Translations under genes and position numbers: made by a program | Shown here: positions 27,642-41,142 of the stretch, one piece after another | How positions within the stretch are numbered: the first letter of the stretch is position 1 | Layout of the letters: every line of letters starts with the position of its first letter | NCBI RefSeq assembly: GCF_018139145.2 | Contig: NC_059487.1 | Location: 3,803,792 to 3,867,791 of the forward strand | Direction: 5' to 3' | DNA from: Gymnogyps californianus | Taxonomy: Eukaryota > Chordata > Aves > Accipitriformes > Cathartidae | Length of the DNA stretch: 64,000 bases | The notes under the pieces: generated by a model | The model's input: only the letters and a program-made list of their open reading frames with translations | Databases searched by the model: none | Told to the model about the DNA's origin: nothing

Positions 27642-28479
27642 TCTCACCTTGATAATTAAGTAATAAAGACACATCAGGCAATGCATTTCTTATAACCTGC
27701 CTTGGGTGGTACTATAAGGCATGAGGCCAAAGATTAAGTGGCTTAAACCACCTGAGAAATTCATTAATACCTAGAAGTTTGCTGCCTGGAGTGTTTTGTT
27801 GCCATTGAGAACTAGACCTGTACATAAAAACAGGGAAAACAGGTCATTTTATTGGGAATTTTATGTAATGTGGCGAAGATGTGGCTGAAACCTTTAGGGT
27901 TCTTGCAACAGTAGGTACATTGAGTGCTATCAGAGGATCATTTCAGGCTTTATTGTACTAATTTAGGAAGACAATCTGAAGAGACAGTGCTGGTTTTAAG
28001 GGTCTCCGATGGCTGTAGAATGAAGCATTAGAATGATACTGAAAACACTAATAATTTTTTCTCCCCTTCATCTTGTTCCTGTTGATCCCTTCTTGTACTT
28101 CCGTTCACATTTTTTCAAAAACCAAAGAATTATCTATATTTTCCGCCTAATAATATGCTCCTTATATTTAATAACAAAATGTAGGTGAATGCATAGGCAT
28201 CTTGTTTGCAATTTTTATCTTCAACTCTGTAAGACTTCTCTTAATGTATTCTAAGTTGCTGGATAGCCCCTGTGACTTCACCGAGCTCTGTACACGTGTT
28301 AGTGCGTTAACCTTAACTGGATTCTCTGGGTACCACTTTGAGATAAACAGTAGGCAATAAAGCATACTGTGGTTGGTATTAAGCAGAGAAGAGTGCTGAA
28401 TGTTTAATAGCTTTGTGATTCTACGTGTTCGCTTCATAAAACAACCAACATCAGAGTCTTTTCTCTTGCATCCAGCTTT

Positions 28480-28545
28480 CCACCAGAGCTCTAACATTAA
28501 TGGAGTTAGTCTGGATTTACAGGCACGTAGGAAATCTGAAATAAT
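28480..28545 (+). repeat. Probable ancient amniote interspersed repeat relic
   Basis: The segment reads 'CATTAATGGAGTTAGTCTGG' and then 'ATTTACAGGCACGTAGG' and 'AAATCTGAAATAATCA'. This follows the order of an old repeat common in turtle, crocodile and bird DNA, which I remember as 'TTCAATGGAGTTACTCTGG', 'ATTTACACCAGTGTA' and a 'TGAGAGCAGAAT'-type end. Family name and boundaries are uncertain. Confidence 0.4.
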
Positions 28546-31500
28546 CAAGCCATTGTAGTATATTTTGACAAATCAAACCATTATACATTTTGATGGTTTT
28601 TTTCCATTTTGATTTATTCAAGATTTATGTTCTTAATTTCCCTCTGCTCCCATGCACACCTCCAGAATGTCTCTCTAAAATTTTGTTTTCTGATTACTCT
28701 GATGTGATGCATTCCTAGACTAGCACAAATACCCATGTACAATTTTGTGTCAGTGCGGACTTGATGAGTGCTATACAGACGATAGTTTTGCCTGTCATCA
28801 GGCATCAAAGATGCCTGTCTGTTTATTTTTGGTTGGATGAAATATAATTGCTCTTCCGGCTGACATTGATAAATGGTGTTGACTGGAGTGTGTTCTTCTG
28901 ATTGCTTCAATGAATGACGTGTACCATGTGCTGATTTTTGACTGTGAAACAAACATCTCATCGGAAGAAAGTAGATTATTAACCTCTTGCAATGACATAA
29001 GAATTAGATGCTATAAAAATGGGAGTAAACAAGGGTCTTATGCTCCTTGGTGTTTAGTGAGGATGAAGTTCCATAATGTTATTAGTAAGATCAACAAGAA
29101 ACAAGCTTAATTCATGCTCCCAGGGTAGGATGCGTGCTTATTTTTTTATGCTAAATATTAGTGAAAGAAATGAAGCTAAGATATTATGTACAATACCACA
29201 AGAACTTTTGACTTGAATCAAATTTATTCAGAATCCTATGTTTCACTTTTTTTTAATGCAAAATCTCAGCACAGATGCAATTGCTGTTTCAGAATTGGAA
29301 CTGAGATTTGGGATGCACTAAATGTCTTTGGTGACATTTTGGCCCAGGTTCTGCTTCATTTGAATAAACAAACTTTGGAAGGGTTTTTGGGTAAGTGATT
29401 GAAAGGGAGAGATTAGAATTTCCTTGCCATTTCCAAAAAGAAGTATCTTCCAAGCTCTCCCTGTTTCCACCTGCAGTGTTTGAAACATCTTACCCTTTCT
29501 CATGTGGCTCTGCAAATGTTCTGCCTAGGACTCATCTCCTCTCCCTCTGTGTTTGATTTCTAAATTTATTCCCTAATGATTTATTTGTGACATTTTTCTA
29601 TGCTTACTCATATTCCTAAAATAATGCCTAAATTTGTGCACTAAAATTTGTCTTCAAGTACTTTTTTTTTTCCAGAGAACTTTGTGATTGATTTCAAAAT
29701 GAGGGCAAAAAGAGGCTTGTAAATGCCTGTTTCCCAACATGAATGGAGTACCTGCTAGCTTCCTTTGGTTTTTCCAGAAATCTTCCTCACACACATCTCC
29801 TGTGTGCAAGAATTTCCTGAAAGACAGCAAAAATGCTGCTTGATAAGAATTGAGTCTTCCATTGCTCACTTAACCTCACTTAAATTGTTTTCTGACTTTT
29901 CCCAAGTAAGATGATTTCATTTGTTGCATTCATTTTACTTTGCAGGCAGACCACTTAGGGAATACTGCAGATCCTGACATAACTAAAATGTTGGTAATCA
30001 GCAAGAGTGTGTTTTTTGCCAGCTGATTTTTTTTTCTTGTCTTTCTTGTGCCACTTGCATTTAGAATGTTTTTTCACATTTACTCACGTAATATTCCAGA
30101 TATGACTTTTGGACCTACCAATCTTATAAGTTAAGAGGCATATCTAATGTTCTGGTTCAAAGCATGAAGAGAGGTGGAGGAGAGAAACTATGTTCCTGAA
30201 CATGTTATAATAATAAGTCATTATCTTCGAGATGCTGGAAAACTGGAAGGATTTTAAACAATAGCACTCAAAATGCTCAGGGAAATAGAAGGAGATATTG
30301 TGGGCTGTACAGAGGTAATTAGACATACATGTTGTGCCTCTACTGGGCAACATCTGGGCAGAAAGTAAAAAAAAAAGTATATAATTTAGGCATTTGTAAA
30401 CACTTAGGGGGAAGAAGAATGTAGCATGATACCAAGAATATAGCTATGAATAGGTGAGTGGAAATTAAGAAAGAAAAAAGCAAACTAATTCTATTAAACC
30501 TCAGTCTTGGGAAATGTATTAGTATTAGTACCCTCTTTGCCTGGGGCATTTAAGCTTAGAATGGAAATAGTAGTGCCAGATCGTTTCCTACAGTATGCTT
30601 TATAAAGGCAGAGGAGATTAACTTAATGATCTGCGGTCCTGAGGCATTTCTAAGTTAAACTTTTTTGTTTGTGTAAACATAACGCTTTGGGAAAACCAAA
30701 TATTTATCTTCTTCTGTCACCTTTTCTGCTATTTGTTGATATCCAAGACCCAATAGCTATTATGAGTGTTTGTGTTGGCAAGTTAGAAGGATATCACATC
30801 AAAAGTTATTTCTTTAGGAATCGTGATTGTGCTTCTGAACCTCTTACATGGAAACCTAATGGATGTGACATATAATTTGAGCAATGTGTGATGGCATGTG
30901 CCTTTGCTCATTGTGTAGGTGTACCACACACTTGAGCTTGTTCAGTTTAGAGCAATTTTTGAGTTAAAAGTCTTTGGGTAACAGGTGGCCAAAAAAAAAT
31001 TCTAAGGAAAAGCTATATTTAAAAGTGTATGTGTTTTGAGGGCTTCCAGTCATGATGTGATTGATCTCATTTGGTACCTTTTCCAAGAATTCCCATCTCT
31101 AGTCTTATCCCTTCTGGTCTATGTACGCTATTGATCACAAATTGAAGGTCAGTCACAGGTCAGTAGCTACTAATTTACAAATGTCCTTTCAGTCTCCAGA
31201 ACTCCTGAAACCTGTAATGAGCGAATCTGTGTGCCTTTAGCTTGATTGCAACAGAGAAATAGCCAAGGCATTCTCCAGGGACCATTGGAAAGCAGCCATG
31301 TCAGAGTGCCAGCAAACCGTTCCTTACATTACTGCTTGCATGTACTCTTTAAGGCCCCTTTGAAATAATTTTGAATGTGTTGCTTCCTAACCCTGAGGTT
31401 TTTTCTTCTTTGGTCATGTCTCTGAGGTAATGATCAGGGTACTGTCTGCATAGTACACATCTGGGCTACAGAATTTTCTATTACCTTGGGAGAAAAGCGA

Positions 31501-31599
31501 GAACTTTAGACCTATTTCTTGTTTTAGTTGCTCTATGTATTCTGGCACACGCCTCTTCTATATTGTTTAGTCTGTAGCATAATATGCATACAAGTTCCT

Positions 31600-31735
31600 A
31601 TAATTTGAATGCAAAGTAACTTGTGAAAGTAGATAGAAATAAATGCATTCAGTTTGCATTCAAATGCAAAAGGAAACTATTCAAGACAAATGTCGTACTA
31701 TAAATTGCATACCAGCAAACCAATGCATTCCTGTT
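31600..31735. promoter_or_regulatory. Candidate regulatory cluster of ATGCAAA motifs
   Basis: ATGCAAA occurs at 31609-31615 and 31664-31670, and inverted at 31653-31659. The last two form a near-continuous palindrome, TTTGCATT-CA-AATGCAAA, at 31653-31670. Related ATGCATTC strings lie at about 31643 and 31723, and TTGCATA near 31705. Such dense, partly palindromic octamer-like sites suit POU-factor dimers. No conservation data are available here, so the regulatory role is an inference. Confidence 0.3.
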
Positions 31736-32764
31736 TAGTAAGGGAGATTTCAGTGCTTTTGTAACACTGCCTGCCATAGCAGGGCAATTACACAGCAACT
31801 AACCACCCACCCCCGAGTCCTCGTTCTGTGAGCCTAAGCATGTAATTGAAAAAGCCACAAGTACATTGAAGAGCCACCTGTTTCCTCTTAGGATTATATA
31901 AGGATGTAAATATCTCACTTCAGAAAATCTTAAGAACACACGCAAGTATTTGCTGATTCACGAACAATTTATCTCCAAGGTTACCTACCCTGTGCAGCAG
32001 CCATACTAAAACACAATCTAAAATATTTTGTAAGCATCATGGAAACCTCAGAAACTTGACAGTGGCTGTCACTTTGGAGCACATCCTGTGCTCCATCTCA
32101 CACACAGGCATTTCCTTCTTCAGGTTTTCCTGCTCTGCTCTTCCTTATTGCATATGGAAATCTATAAAGATTGAAGACACCTTAAGGGCACGTTCAAATC
32201 TGAAGAGCAGTCAATGGGGGCTGCTGGAGCTGGAGACAATCAACTTTCATTTCTTCTTGAGCAGGCTAAAACAAAATGGTTGCCCTCTGAACCTTAGGGG
32301 CAAAGTGGGTTTTCAATGTCAGAAGTTGAAAACTTGGAGAGCAGCTATTTTGAAAGGAGTTTGTCTGCAGACTATTTTATGTACTAGGTTTGTGCTAAAG
32401 GGCAAACTTGCATTTTTGACAAATGGGACCATTGTACTTTTTGAATAACGCTTCTGAGAAGAGCCTTTTAAAAAGCTTCCCATTCTATTATAACCATTTA
32501 AGATTTTAAATAGGTCAATATAAACACACCAACATCTATGATTATCAGCTGACAAAAGCTTTGCCTGCTATGGACAAAATAACATCTGAATACGAAGTTC
32601 AGACCTTCCTATTAAAAATGATGAAAACAAACTAAACAAAAGTTTGCTAAAAATTCAAAGGCAACAAAAAGCAATATGGAAATGCTAAATTAAAAGACTA
32701 CTGATATATTAATAAAGGGAACATTATGGCTTAATCTCAGAATTCAATGACAAATACAGAAATT

Positions 32765-33185
32765 TTCAGGGAGTAGCCAGAGGGGGCTGCTCCACAAGGG
32801 CCGACGAGCCGGGAGCCAAGGCGGATGGCAGGGCAGGCACAGGCAGTGCTCTCACCAGCAAAGACACAGTCCCACAGCATCTGGACGAGATGAGCTAAGC
32901 GTGTCTGGTGATGGTAATCGGGGTCAGGAGACAGCCTAAATTGCCACCAAGTCCATAGCGATGATGCAGGTCTGAGGTAAAGCCAGAAAGTCAAGTTGAC
33001 AAGAAGGGGTTGGGTCCAGATCAGTGAGGCACAGGCATAGTTGCTACGTGGGTAAAGCATGGACCCAGGGAAAAGGCATGAACTTGGATGCAGATCCGTG
33101 GTCACATCTACCACCCGCTGAGGGCTGGCCCTGGGCAGCTGAACTCCAACAAAGCACTGGCAGAAATTAAGCAGCACCTTCACTT
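32765..33185. repeat. GC-richer patch, possible interspersed repeat
   Basis: GC content and CpG frequency rise abruptly between AT-rich flanks; about eleven CpGs lie in 32800-33120. On the minus strand the patch carries repeated GACCTG/GACTTG/CTGGACC-like words, a texture seen in some old sauropsid repeats. It lacks stops for about 148 codons on the minus strand, but that frame opens at GTG and resembles no protein I know. I cannot assign a family. Confidence 0.3.
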
Positions 33186-33674
33186 CCTATGCAGAATTGC
33201 ATTTGTAAAAATACCCCTTCGAGGACTGAGACACGACTGAGACACAACAGAGGGAAGCTCCAAATACCAACGTCTGTTAATGTTTATGGTTCTTGTCTAC
33301 ATAGAGGGCTTCAGCTGCCTTTCATGAGCGGGACATGCTCATCAAAGAAAACTCCTTTTATTCCCATTTGATTACTATTGCGGTTTTGGACTAGGCAAAG
33401 TTTAGAGATAAAAGCAGACTATCACTAGTGAACGAGAGTTTTTTCCCTCTGGCACTGGTTAGCTATAGATGGATCTCTGTGAGCATTGATACTCAAGTGA
33501 CAAATTCAATACACAGGCCAGACTTGTTCTGTCATTTCATGCTCCCAAACACAGCTTCTTGTGGCTTAAGTTCTTTCTCAGTGGTGTCTCCTTTATAGGG
33601 GCCACTTCATTCCTGCTGTTGCTGTGTAACGTCTAATTTCAGTAACATTCATGAGCTGACCCCATAACCTTTAT

Positions 33675-33710
33675 TGTTAAAATTGGAGTTACTCCAGTAT
33701 CAAGGTAGAA
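33675..33710 (+). repeat. Possible fragment of the same old repeat
   Basis: 'ATTGGAGTTACTCCAGTA' at about 33684-33701 resembles the 'CAATGGAGTTACTCC' core of the old amniote repeat recognised near 28.5 kb. It is a very short match and may be chance. Confidence 0.2.
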
Positions 33711-36700
33711 TCCTTAGCTCTTGCATGGTTCAGGGCCTGGACAGGGAGCAGATCCCCATAGATAATCAGTGTATATTCCTACTGCTTCTGATTCAGCAGC
33801 AGGGTTTTCCCAAACTGTCTGACCTTTTACAAGACTTCTAGATGAAACAGAAATACCATGAAGTTACAGCAGTCTTGGTGTCAGGGCAAGTTGGAAGCTT
33901 CCAAGCATGAAGCAGAATGGCTGTCTCTAATACAATGATTACAATATTTATTGTATCAAAGGGCCAAGCCTTTTTTCCTGCTCAATCTGAGGAGTATTTT
34001 TTTCCTACTGGATGTAGGTAGAAATTGAAATCTGAGGCCATTTAAATGTTCCCTTTTCGCATGTCATGCTCACTTAGGGCTACTGATGGATAGCAGACTT
34101 AAGATATTTTAGTATTTTCCAGTACTCTATTTTAAAAGTTCTAGGGGAAAAAAAACAGGAAGAGGATTTTTACCTTACCCCCTATTCCAAGAATGAAAGT
34201 TGTTCTTCAGAGCATCGGCTTCTGAGCATGCAGCCTCCATCTATGTCTCTTTATGTACAATGCTGTACAACAAATTTGGTGTGTTCTTTTTTATTTCTTT
34301 TGAAGCGTGAGGCACAAAATGAGAGAAAAAAATGCAGTTACAGGCTTTTTATCAAATATGTTAGATCTTACATGCCTCTATTCAAAGCACAGACATCAAG
34401 TTTCTTAGTTCCTTTTGCAACAGACTCAGTGTATTGTAGGCAAAAATATAGGGGCCTGCCTTTTTCAGAGTACAATTATAGTCTGATCCCAATTACAGCA
34501 GTTACCTTCCCAGGAAAACTCTTATATTAACATATTGAAGTAGTTTTGATCCATTTTCTATCTGAATCCTGTGGATCTTTATGCATATATAATGATGACT
34601 TGCATAAGAAGATCCATACTGTTCTCGAATCAGGCCTCAACTGCTGAGCAATGCATTTGATCTGCTTCATGATCAAGTTATTCATTATTGATGTATTTAG
34701 TATTGGAACTGGCATCTCAGAGGCCTGTCACTTTCAAACTCAATTCAGGATGTACCGCTCCCTCTCCTTCCCAGCTTCTAAGATGGTGACGACTGCCCAG
34801 GCACTGTGAGCAGAACAACCTCCCAGCGCGCTGTCGTTTCAGACTCTGAGCAGTCGGATGCAAGCTCCGCTTCTCAGCTGCCCACCCTCTCCGATTAGCA
34901 GACCAGGATTAAGTGACAAGTCTGACTTTTCATCACAATGAAGTGTAAGATTGGAAATGCCAAAAATGTATTCTTATGTAAAGGCTGGTATTTCAGCTGA
35001 TGAGCTAAGTAAGACTGATTTATGGTTATTTCTACCTGGGTATTAATTTCTGCTTATAATAGAAGCACCAGACGTGCTGTCCACTGCAGCTGAATGCAGC
35101 TTTATTTCACGTCTCAAAGCCATCTCCTAGGAAGTTGGATTTGTCACATCTTGGATAGGAGGATTATCTTCACAAGAATATTAACCCTGTAGCTGAAAAT
35201 TTCTGGTTCTTCATTTCTGGTTTTTCTTTCTTCATACGTTACTTATTTTCTGGCGGATGGACTGTACTATTTACAGTATACTATGCTTTTTTTTTTTTTC
35301 TCTTTGATACTATTGCCTACTGTTTGTAGAGACGTGGTCAAGTGAGATTTAAACTACCTGTTGGAAGCATATCCCAGAAGAGAACGGGATTCAACAGGAG
35401 AAAACAGCCCTGTATTTAATGAATTTATTCAGTGGCATTTGCAGCATATATAGAGTTTCAGTGGCTGCACTACTAAGGATGCACAGTCCATGCGTTTTAA
35501 ACCTAGGTTGGTATGAGTAAGTAGGTAAGCATACTTGAGAGGTGAGAAGCATGTTGCTTTGCCCCCTCATTCCTGGAGATTAAAATCTCCTTCCTCTAGG
35601 AGGGAACAGAAAGGAAGGAACCTTTCTTAATGAGCTATCAGATGTGTGTATGCTTTGACAGTGCGGTACATGATGTAAGGAAATTCTTCATTGCTTTGTA
35701 GTTTCTCCAAATTATCACCAAAGACTGTTGCGGTATCAGTGCTTCCTTTTCTTGCCACTTTGCTTTAGGTATAAATGGATTAAGGAATGACATTAATTGA
35801 AATGTTTTATGCAGAGGCATGTCAAAGAGGATTTCACACATACCAGCAATATTTCTTGTATCTCATCTGGCACAATGACCTGTTTGGTTTGCGGGGTTGG
35901 AGGTTTATCTGTTGGCACTAGGAAGTTCCTGCTTTTATTAAGCTGAGGCCTATAGCCCTTAATGTTGATAGCTTTAAGGAATTTAGCTAGGTGGTAGACC
36001 CTGCACAGTGAAAAGGTTATTGTTTTGCTTTCAGTTCTCAAGCTGACACCCTGGGAGTCGTAGCTGGGTGCATTGCCTCTAATGAGACAGCCTGTAAGTG
36101 GATACGTTATTCAAACCGACTCTGATTAATTTATTCCAATCAACTGCAAGTCTTGTTGCAGTAATACTTTTGACAAAAATTGAAGTTACAAATTTGAACT
36201 GCTATGAGTTGGTATAGAAATCTCCTTATATTCCTCTCTGTATAACATTAACTTTTCTTTTGGTGTACTTCTGTAGCAGTTGCTATGGAAGTATATAAAG
36301 AGATTAGTACTGTATGGGTAATCTATAACTTAGAAACTGTTCTCAGGATTTTTTAGTCTCCTTCATTAACCCTTATGTGACCAGTTGGCTTCCTATTAAA
36401 TATACACTGCTGGAATCATCTTTACCACACCCAGGCAGTGTAGTTGTTGGTACAAAGTGTAGTATGAGAGTAAGAAACATTCAGAAAGATGTCCAGCAAA
36501 ACTGAAATGATGGTACAGTGATTTTCCTTTTTTGTTTAATACATGATGTTTCAGTTTTGAGCTTGAGTCTAGATGCAAATATGTTCCATCTTCATCTTAA
36601 TACACATTTTCTTAAATTGATAATCACATCATAGTTACTGTGTGAGGAAGTAGCACCTTTTTTTTGTTCCCAGATAGTTGATGCCTGGCACAGTTATTTA

Positions 36701-37188
36701 ACAAAACTCAGCTTGAGCCTCTTCTGTGTCAGTATAATGGCAAAGGTCATCTTCTGAGCAAAATACATAAATTTTGATTCCCATTTAAAATGAGTGTCTT
36801 AGGTCTGATGGTTTCCTCATTGGTATATATGGGGATGGGAGCCTCCATGTTTTACTTTTGAGTTTTGCAGTGGCTTTTACCTAGCAGTATCACAAATCAC
36901 TGCAAACATAAAAAATGCAGCATTCTAATGTGGAACAAGAAGTCAGAAAAAATTCGTCAGAACTTAGTTTATGCAAAAGGTCTGAGCTGTGTCTGATGGG
37001 TCTGCTATGAATTGTAACTTACTTCAAGGTGTTTTCTCAGGTTTTTTTAACATTTTCAGTGCAATTCGTGTAACTGGAAACTGTCTTTGACACTATCAAG
37101 TCTCATTGCCTCATATTGCTACCCATTACTATGTAAATTCTTTTTTCATATAATTACTGAGGTCTACTTTAAACCCTAAATAGATTGA

Positions 37189-37203
37189 TTTTTTTTTTTT
37201 TTT
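37189..37203 (+). repeat. Poly-T tract (15)
   Basis: A simple homopolymer, one of seventeen sense-strand T tracts of eleven or more bases in the window. Confidence 0.8.
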
Positions 37204-38500
37204 AAGCAACACTTAAATCAGAACGTTATTTCTCCTGGCATTTGGAAATACAAGAGTGTATTTTTTTTTTATACTTTATTGGTTACTACTGGCCCTTCTT
37301 TTTTCAATGGAAATATGAAAATAAAGGTAGATGGGTCTTTCCCCATCTGTCAGCCATCTTCCCCCCAGGATCAAATCACTAGATTACTTAATCATCTTTG
37401 CTTTTAGACAAGATGCTTCACCAGCAGTGGTTGATCTGAGTTAATTGCCTGTCAGACCAGCTAAAATTGTGAGAGTATTGGGGAAAGAAAAGAAGTTTAT
37501 GACTCTTGATGCTGCTCAGTCTTATATACTGTCTGTCTTGTAGATAGAAGGTACCACCACTACTCTCTGACTGTAGGAAAAAAATCTTTCCTGACTGGAA
37601 TTGCTGGAGGGTAAAACAAACAGAAGACATTAACACAAATGCCATACTGGAGATGAAGGACAGTATGATTCATGGTAAATTATTGGAGATAGCTTGCTGA
37701 GTTCATTCACTTTTGTATCTGAAAGCCATCAGTGCCATACATCAGGACTTGCAAACTATTCAGATGAATGCAAGTCATCTTGTGAATGTGTTAAATATGC
37801 TTTGTTGCGATAATGGGATGTTAGCCAGGACGGAAGGGATTCGTAGCCTCTAATTTTCTTCAGCGCTTAGCACAGAATCCGCCATGCCATATGTGTGAGT
37901 CAAACTGGCATACAAGGATACTCCAGAGCAGAATTTATAACCGAAGAAACTAGGGTTTGCCTATTTTGCATATGGATTCATGCATATATTTGAAAACTTA
38001 GCTGAGAAAGAGCACAACGTCAAAAATACGGATGCAAACTATTCCTGTAGACAGACTGCAGTTGGCATGTGCTGTATTTGCCCCTTGTATCTGATGCGTA
38101 CCCAGCTAGTGAGCAAGCGTTCAGGCACCCGGTGCTGCCTGTGCATGCCTGAAAACATCCCAGGCACTATTTGTAGGGCAGATCACAAATTAAAATCGCA
38201 AACCTTGTTTTACTACAGAAAAAAAAAAACCCAAAATGTTCTGCAGTTCATCATCTCGTGAAGCAGATACACATAGTGTGTTGCTTCTTATTTCACCAAA
38301 AAGCCTATTTAGTTGCCTAAGTTACAGCATAAAGTTATTCTACATTTTACTGTTTTCTGCTACTTTCTCTTCACATAATTCTGAGTAAAATAATTCCGTT
38401 TGGCTGATTGATTCAGGAATTTGACTGTCACATTCGAGGCATGACATTTGAAAATGCATACTAATGGACTTTAAATGTGTTGCTGTAAGTTTTAAAGTGA

Positions 38501-38514
38501 TTTTTTTTTTTTTT
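38501..38514 (+). repeat. Poly-T tract (14)
   Basis: A simple homopolymer with no element visible around it. Confidence 0.8.
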
Positions 38515-39347
38515 AATGTTGAGGTGGAGCACTAATATCTCTTCAGGTAAAATCTATTGCCCCTAGAAACAATATTTTAAAGTTCAGTAATATTCATGAC
38601 TACATTCCCCTTGTAACTGCATCCCTAAAAGAAAACCAATGTGCTTTACAGGCTGGCGTTGTCTGCAATAGCTTTGCAAAGACCTGATTTTTACAACAGT
38701 CTGTTGCAAAAGACAAAAGTAGTGCCAGAGCAGATGAATAGCTCAAATGCAGTAAAAATCCAGCTGCAATGGTCTTGGAACTTCAGTGCTCCATCTCTGC
38801 CTGGTCTCAAAGTGGCTTTCTGGTCCAGTCTATAGCTAACCCTGATGCTGCTGCTGTGAATTCAAAGAACAGTCTTACATTTGTGTAGGCAAGCGTATAG
38901 GCCACCCTAAGAGAGTGCAGCTAGCAGCTTAATTGCCTTACTGAACTGTTTGTATTATAAAATGGATAGTTCCTCTTAGCGCTGAGGGAACAGGTATTTG
39001 TCAAAAATGCAAATTGGGAAGTGCAAGTATTTATTTCAAGTCACTATACTACTGCATATCTACCTTTAACAAAACTCACATTCATGCTGTTAGTGGGTAT
39101 GTGGCTGCTAGTAAGGTCATCTGTTTGATGAGTTTTAAAATTGAGGGTTGTGATCACTGAGGGTACTGTCTCTAAGTTGAACTATGGTTATAATGTCCCT
39201 GCCACATAAAACACAAGAACAGTTCTCCTAGTGCACTATTCATTATAAAATCATCCTACTGGAGTTTCAAGTTTGGAGCGCGTGGATTTTTATATTTGAG
39301 GAGCTGAAGCTAGTTTTGTCTGATGACTGCACAGCAAAGCTCACTTC

Positions 39348-39357
39348 ATGCAAATGA
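39348..39357 (+). promoter_or_regulatory. POU octamer-type site (ATGCAAATGA)
   Basis: An exact ATGCAAATGA; a plain ATGCAAAT also lies 341 bp upstream at 39007-39014. Motif evidence only. Confidence 0.25.
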
Positions 39358-41088
39358 AAAGGAGCATCGGTCAACTCCTTGTTGCTTGAGTGAGACAGCA
39401 GGATCGTGATTCCAGATGCTGCTTTGGTTGTGATGTGCGCGGCAAAACAAAGATGATGTGAGTCCATGTCCTACAGTGAAAACGGAGGGTTGGCGATTAA
39501 AAATATCTAATTTTTTTCTTGCAAGCAGAGCATGAAAAGCTTTTAGTGAAGAATGAACGCAGACCAGCAAAACAACATTTTCATGGTCTCTTGACCACCA
39601 CCGTGCTTTAAGCTTTTCAATGGTATTACAAGTTAGTACTGAAAAATATATGCTATGTTTGTATTTATAAGTGGTGATAAATTACTAATCATATCAATAA
39701 TTAGCAAGCAGCTCACCTGATAAAAGGAGATGTAGTCAGATAGCTTCTGCAGACTGTCACTTGCTCAAGGACAGATAATGTGCTTTATAGGAAAGATGCT
39801 AGCTTCAGCCAGAATAATTAGAGAAAATGTAGATGAGAGCTGTATGTCTGATGGAGTTACCCTCCACTATTGCTCTCAGAGGGCCCTCTTGAAAATCGGA
39901 TCTGTAATGGATATTATGCAGATTTGAGAGAAAAATTGAAACATGCGACTTTTTTTATCTGCTTTTGATGTTACATTCAGTTGCTTTCATCTCAGAGGAT
40001 AAAAGTAATTGAACAATAATCCCAAAGAGAGTCAAATATACAAATCAATAAACTGCTCTCACAGGAGAATTTATTTTGATGACTATACTGGTACCTAGCA
40101 CTTCCCCAAGCTGTTAGGTTTCCATTAGGTCTTGTACTCTTTAATACAGATTGTGATGTCTAGATTGGAGAACATAGGCAATGAATAAGGCAGATATACT
40201 CTCTGAATATCACAAAACAAGAACAGCTTTTTACCTCCTTTGATTGACATGCTAAATCTTAATTGAGTGCTGAGAGGCAGTTTTTGTCTTTTTATTTTTG
40301 TGTTCTTTTGGGAAGTACGATGAAAGCAAGGGGCTAGTGCTTCCATTAGACGTAGTAGTAATGTAGGCAGTGGGTAGGCAAGCTTCCTCTGTTGAGTGTT
40401 TTCGTATCTTGGCTGTGATGTGCAGAGTAATTTTGGGTCCTTTGTATTCCTTTTCTTGCAGTATATTGGATTTTATATTATTTTTTAATCTATTATTATT
40501 TATTTTTTTAACAATTTCATATGCATTCTTTAATAAATGTTTTGATAGTTCCCCTCACCTTTGTGTGAGGTGCTACGATAGGCACATAGAGAAAAGGAAT
40601 CCGTATTCCAGGTTCTTAAAGTCTAAATATGAAAGCAAGTTGAATGTTACTCTCTTGGATACAGCTTTGACTAGGTTTGACTACGCAGGAGGTTTGCCTC
40701 AGGGTATGGATTAAGCCCCTCCCATAACCCGGTCTGCGATGCAAAGAGAAAATACCAGGAAGGGTTGGAGGTGGAGCAGACGGTATGATCTGTTGCCTGA
40801 AACTTTTGATGCTCTTGTGTAAGGACCATCTCTTTAGGGCCTGTCAAACTTTGTCATTTTGGCTGAAAAATCTTAAAAAGTAAGCAAACCCCCAGCATGA
40901 TGAATGCTTTGGAAATCTTCAGCCATTTCCAGGAAGGAGATAAAGGGAACATAAGTCTTGCTCATGCTTATTCAATTTTTAAGCTTAAGCTTACATCTTC
41001 TGGGGGAAGCAACTGATGTATCGCTAAGGCTAAGCTTTCCCTCTGGAGTGTGGTGGGTTTTTTGGGAGGTGGTTTTTTTTTGTTTTGG

Positions 41089-41142
41089 GTCGTGTCGTGT
41101 CATGTGTCGTGTGTGTCGTCCCCCCCCCCCCCCCCCCCCCCC
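41089..41142 (+). repeat. GTCGT-like repeats followed by a 23-base C tract
   Basis: Degenerate GTCGT/GTGTC units at 41089-41119 run straight into 23 uninterrupted Cs at 41120-41142. A G/T-rich stretch (41050-41088) lies just upstream. The C strand could form an i-motif and the complementary G strand a quadruplex. A proline run in one frame is an artefact of the tract. The exact length may be unreliable because homopolymers of this size are hard to sequence. Confidence 0.75.

Larger units (their letters stand above)
20001..41000 (+). other. PTPRT: Large PTPRT-type intron, middle part
   Basis: Non-coding sequence with no exon that I can support on either strand. It contains the G/T-rich block at 20.2 kb, A tracts at 23843-23855 and 38219-38229, T tracts at 35287-35299, 37189-37203 and 38501-38514, a T/G microsatellite-like stretch near 26530-26560, a small AT-rich inverted repeat at 27608-27641, old repeat relics near 21.7, 28.5 and 33.7 kb, a POU-motif cluster near 31.6 kb and a GC-richer patch at 32.8-33.2 kb. 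The remainder is unremarkable AT-rich intron sequence. Confidence 0.75.

Noticed and set aside
32056..32448. 130-codon open frame on the + strand
   Set aside because: It begins at TTG, has no family resemblance and no Kozak context or transcript signals.
32737..33183. 148-codon open frame on the minus strand
   Set aside because: It begins at GTG, and the few stops follow from high local GC. No domain or signal peptide is recognisable.
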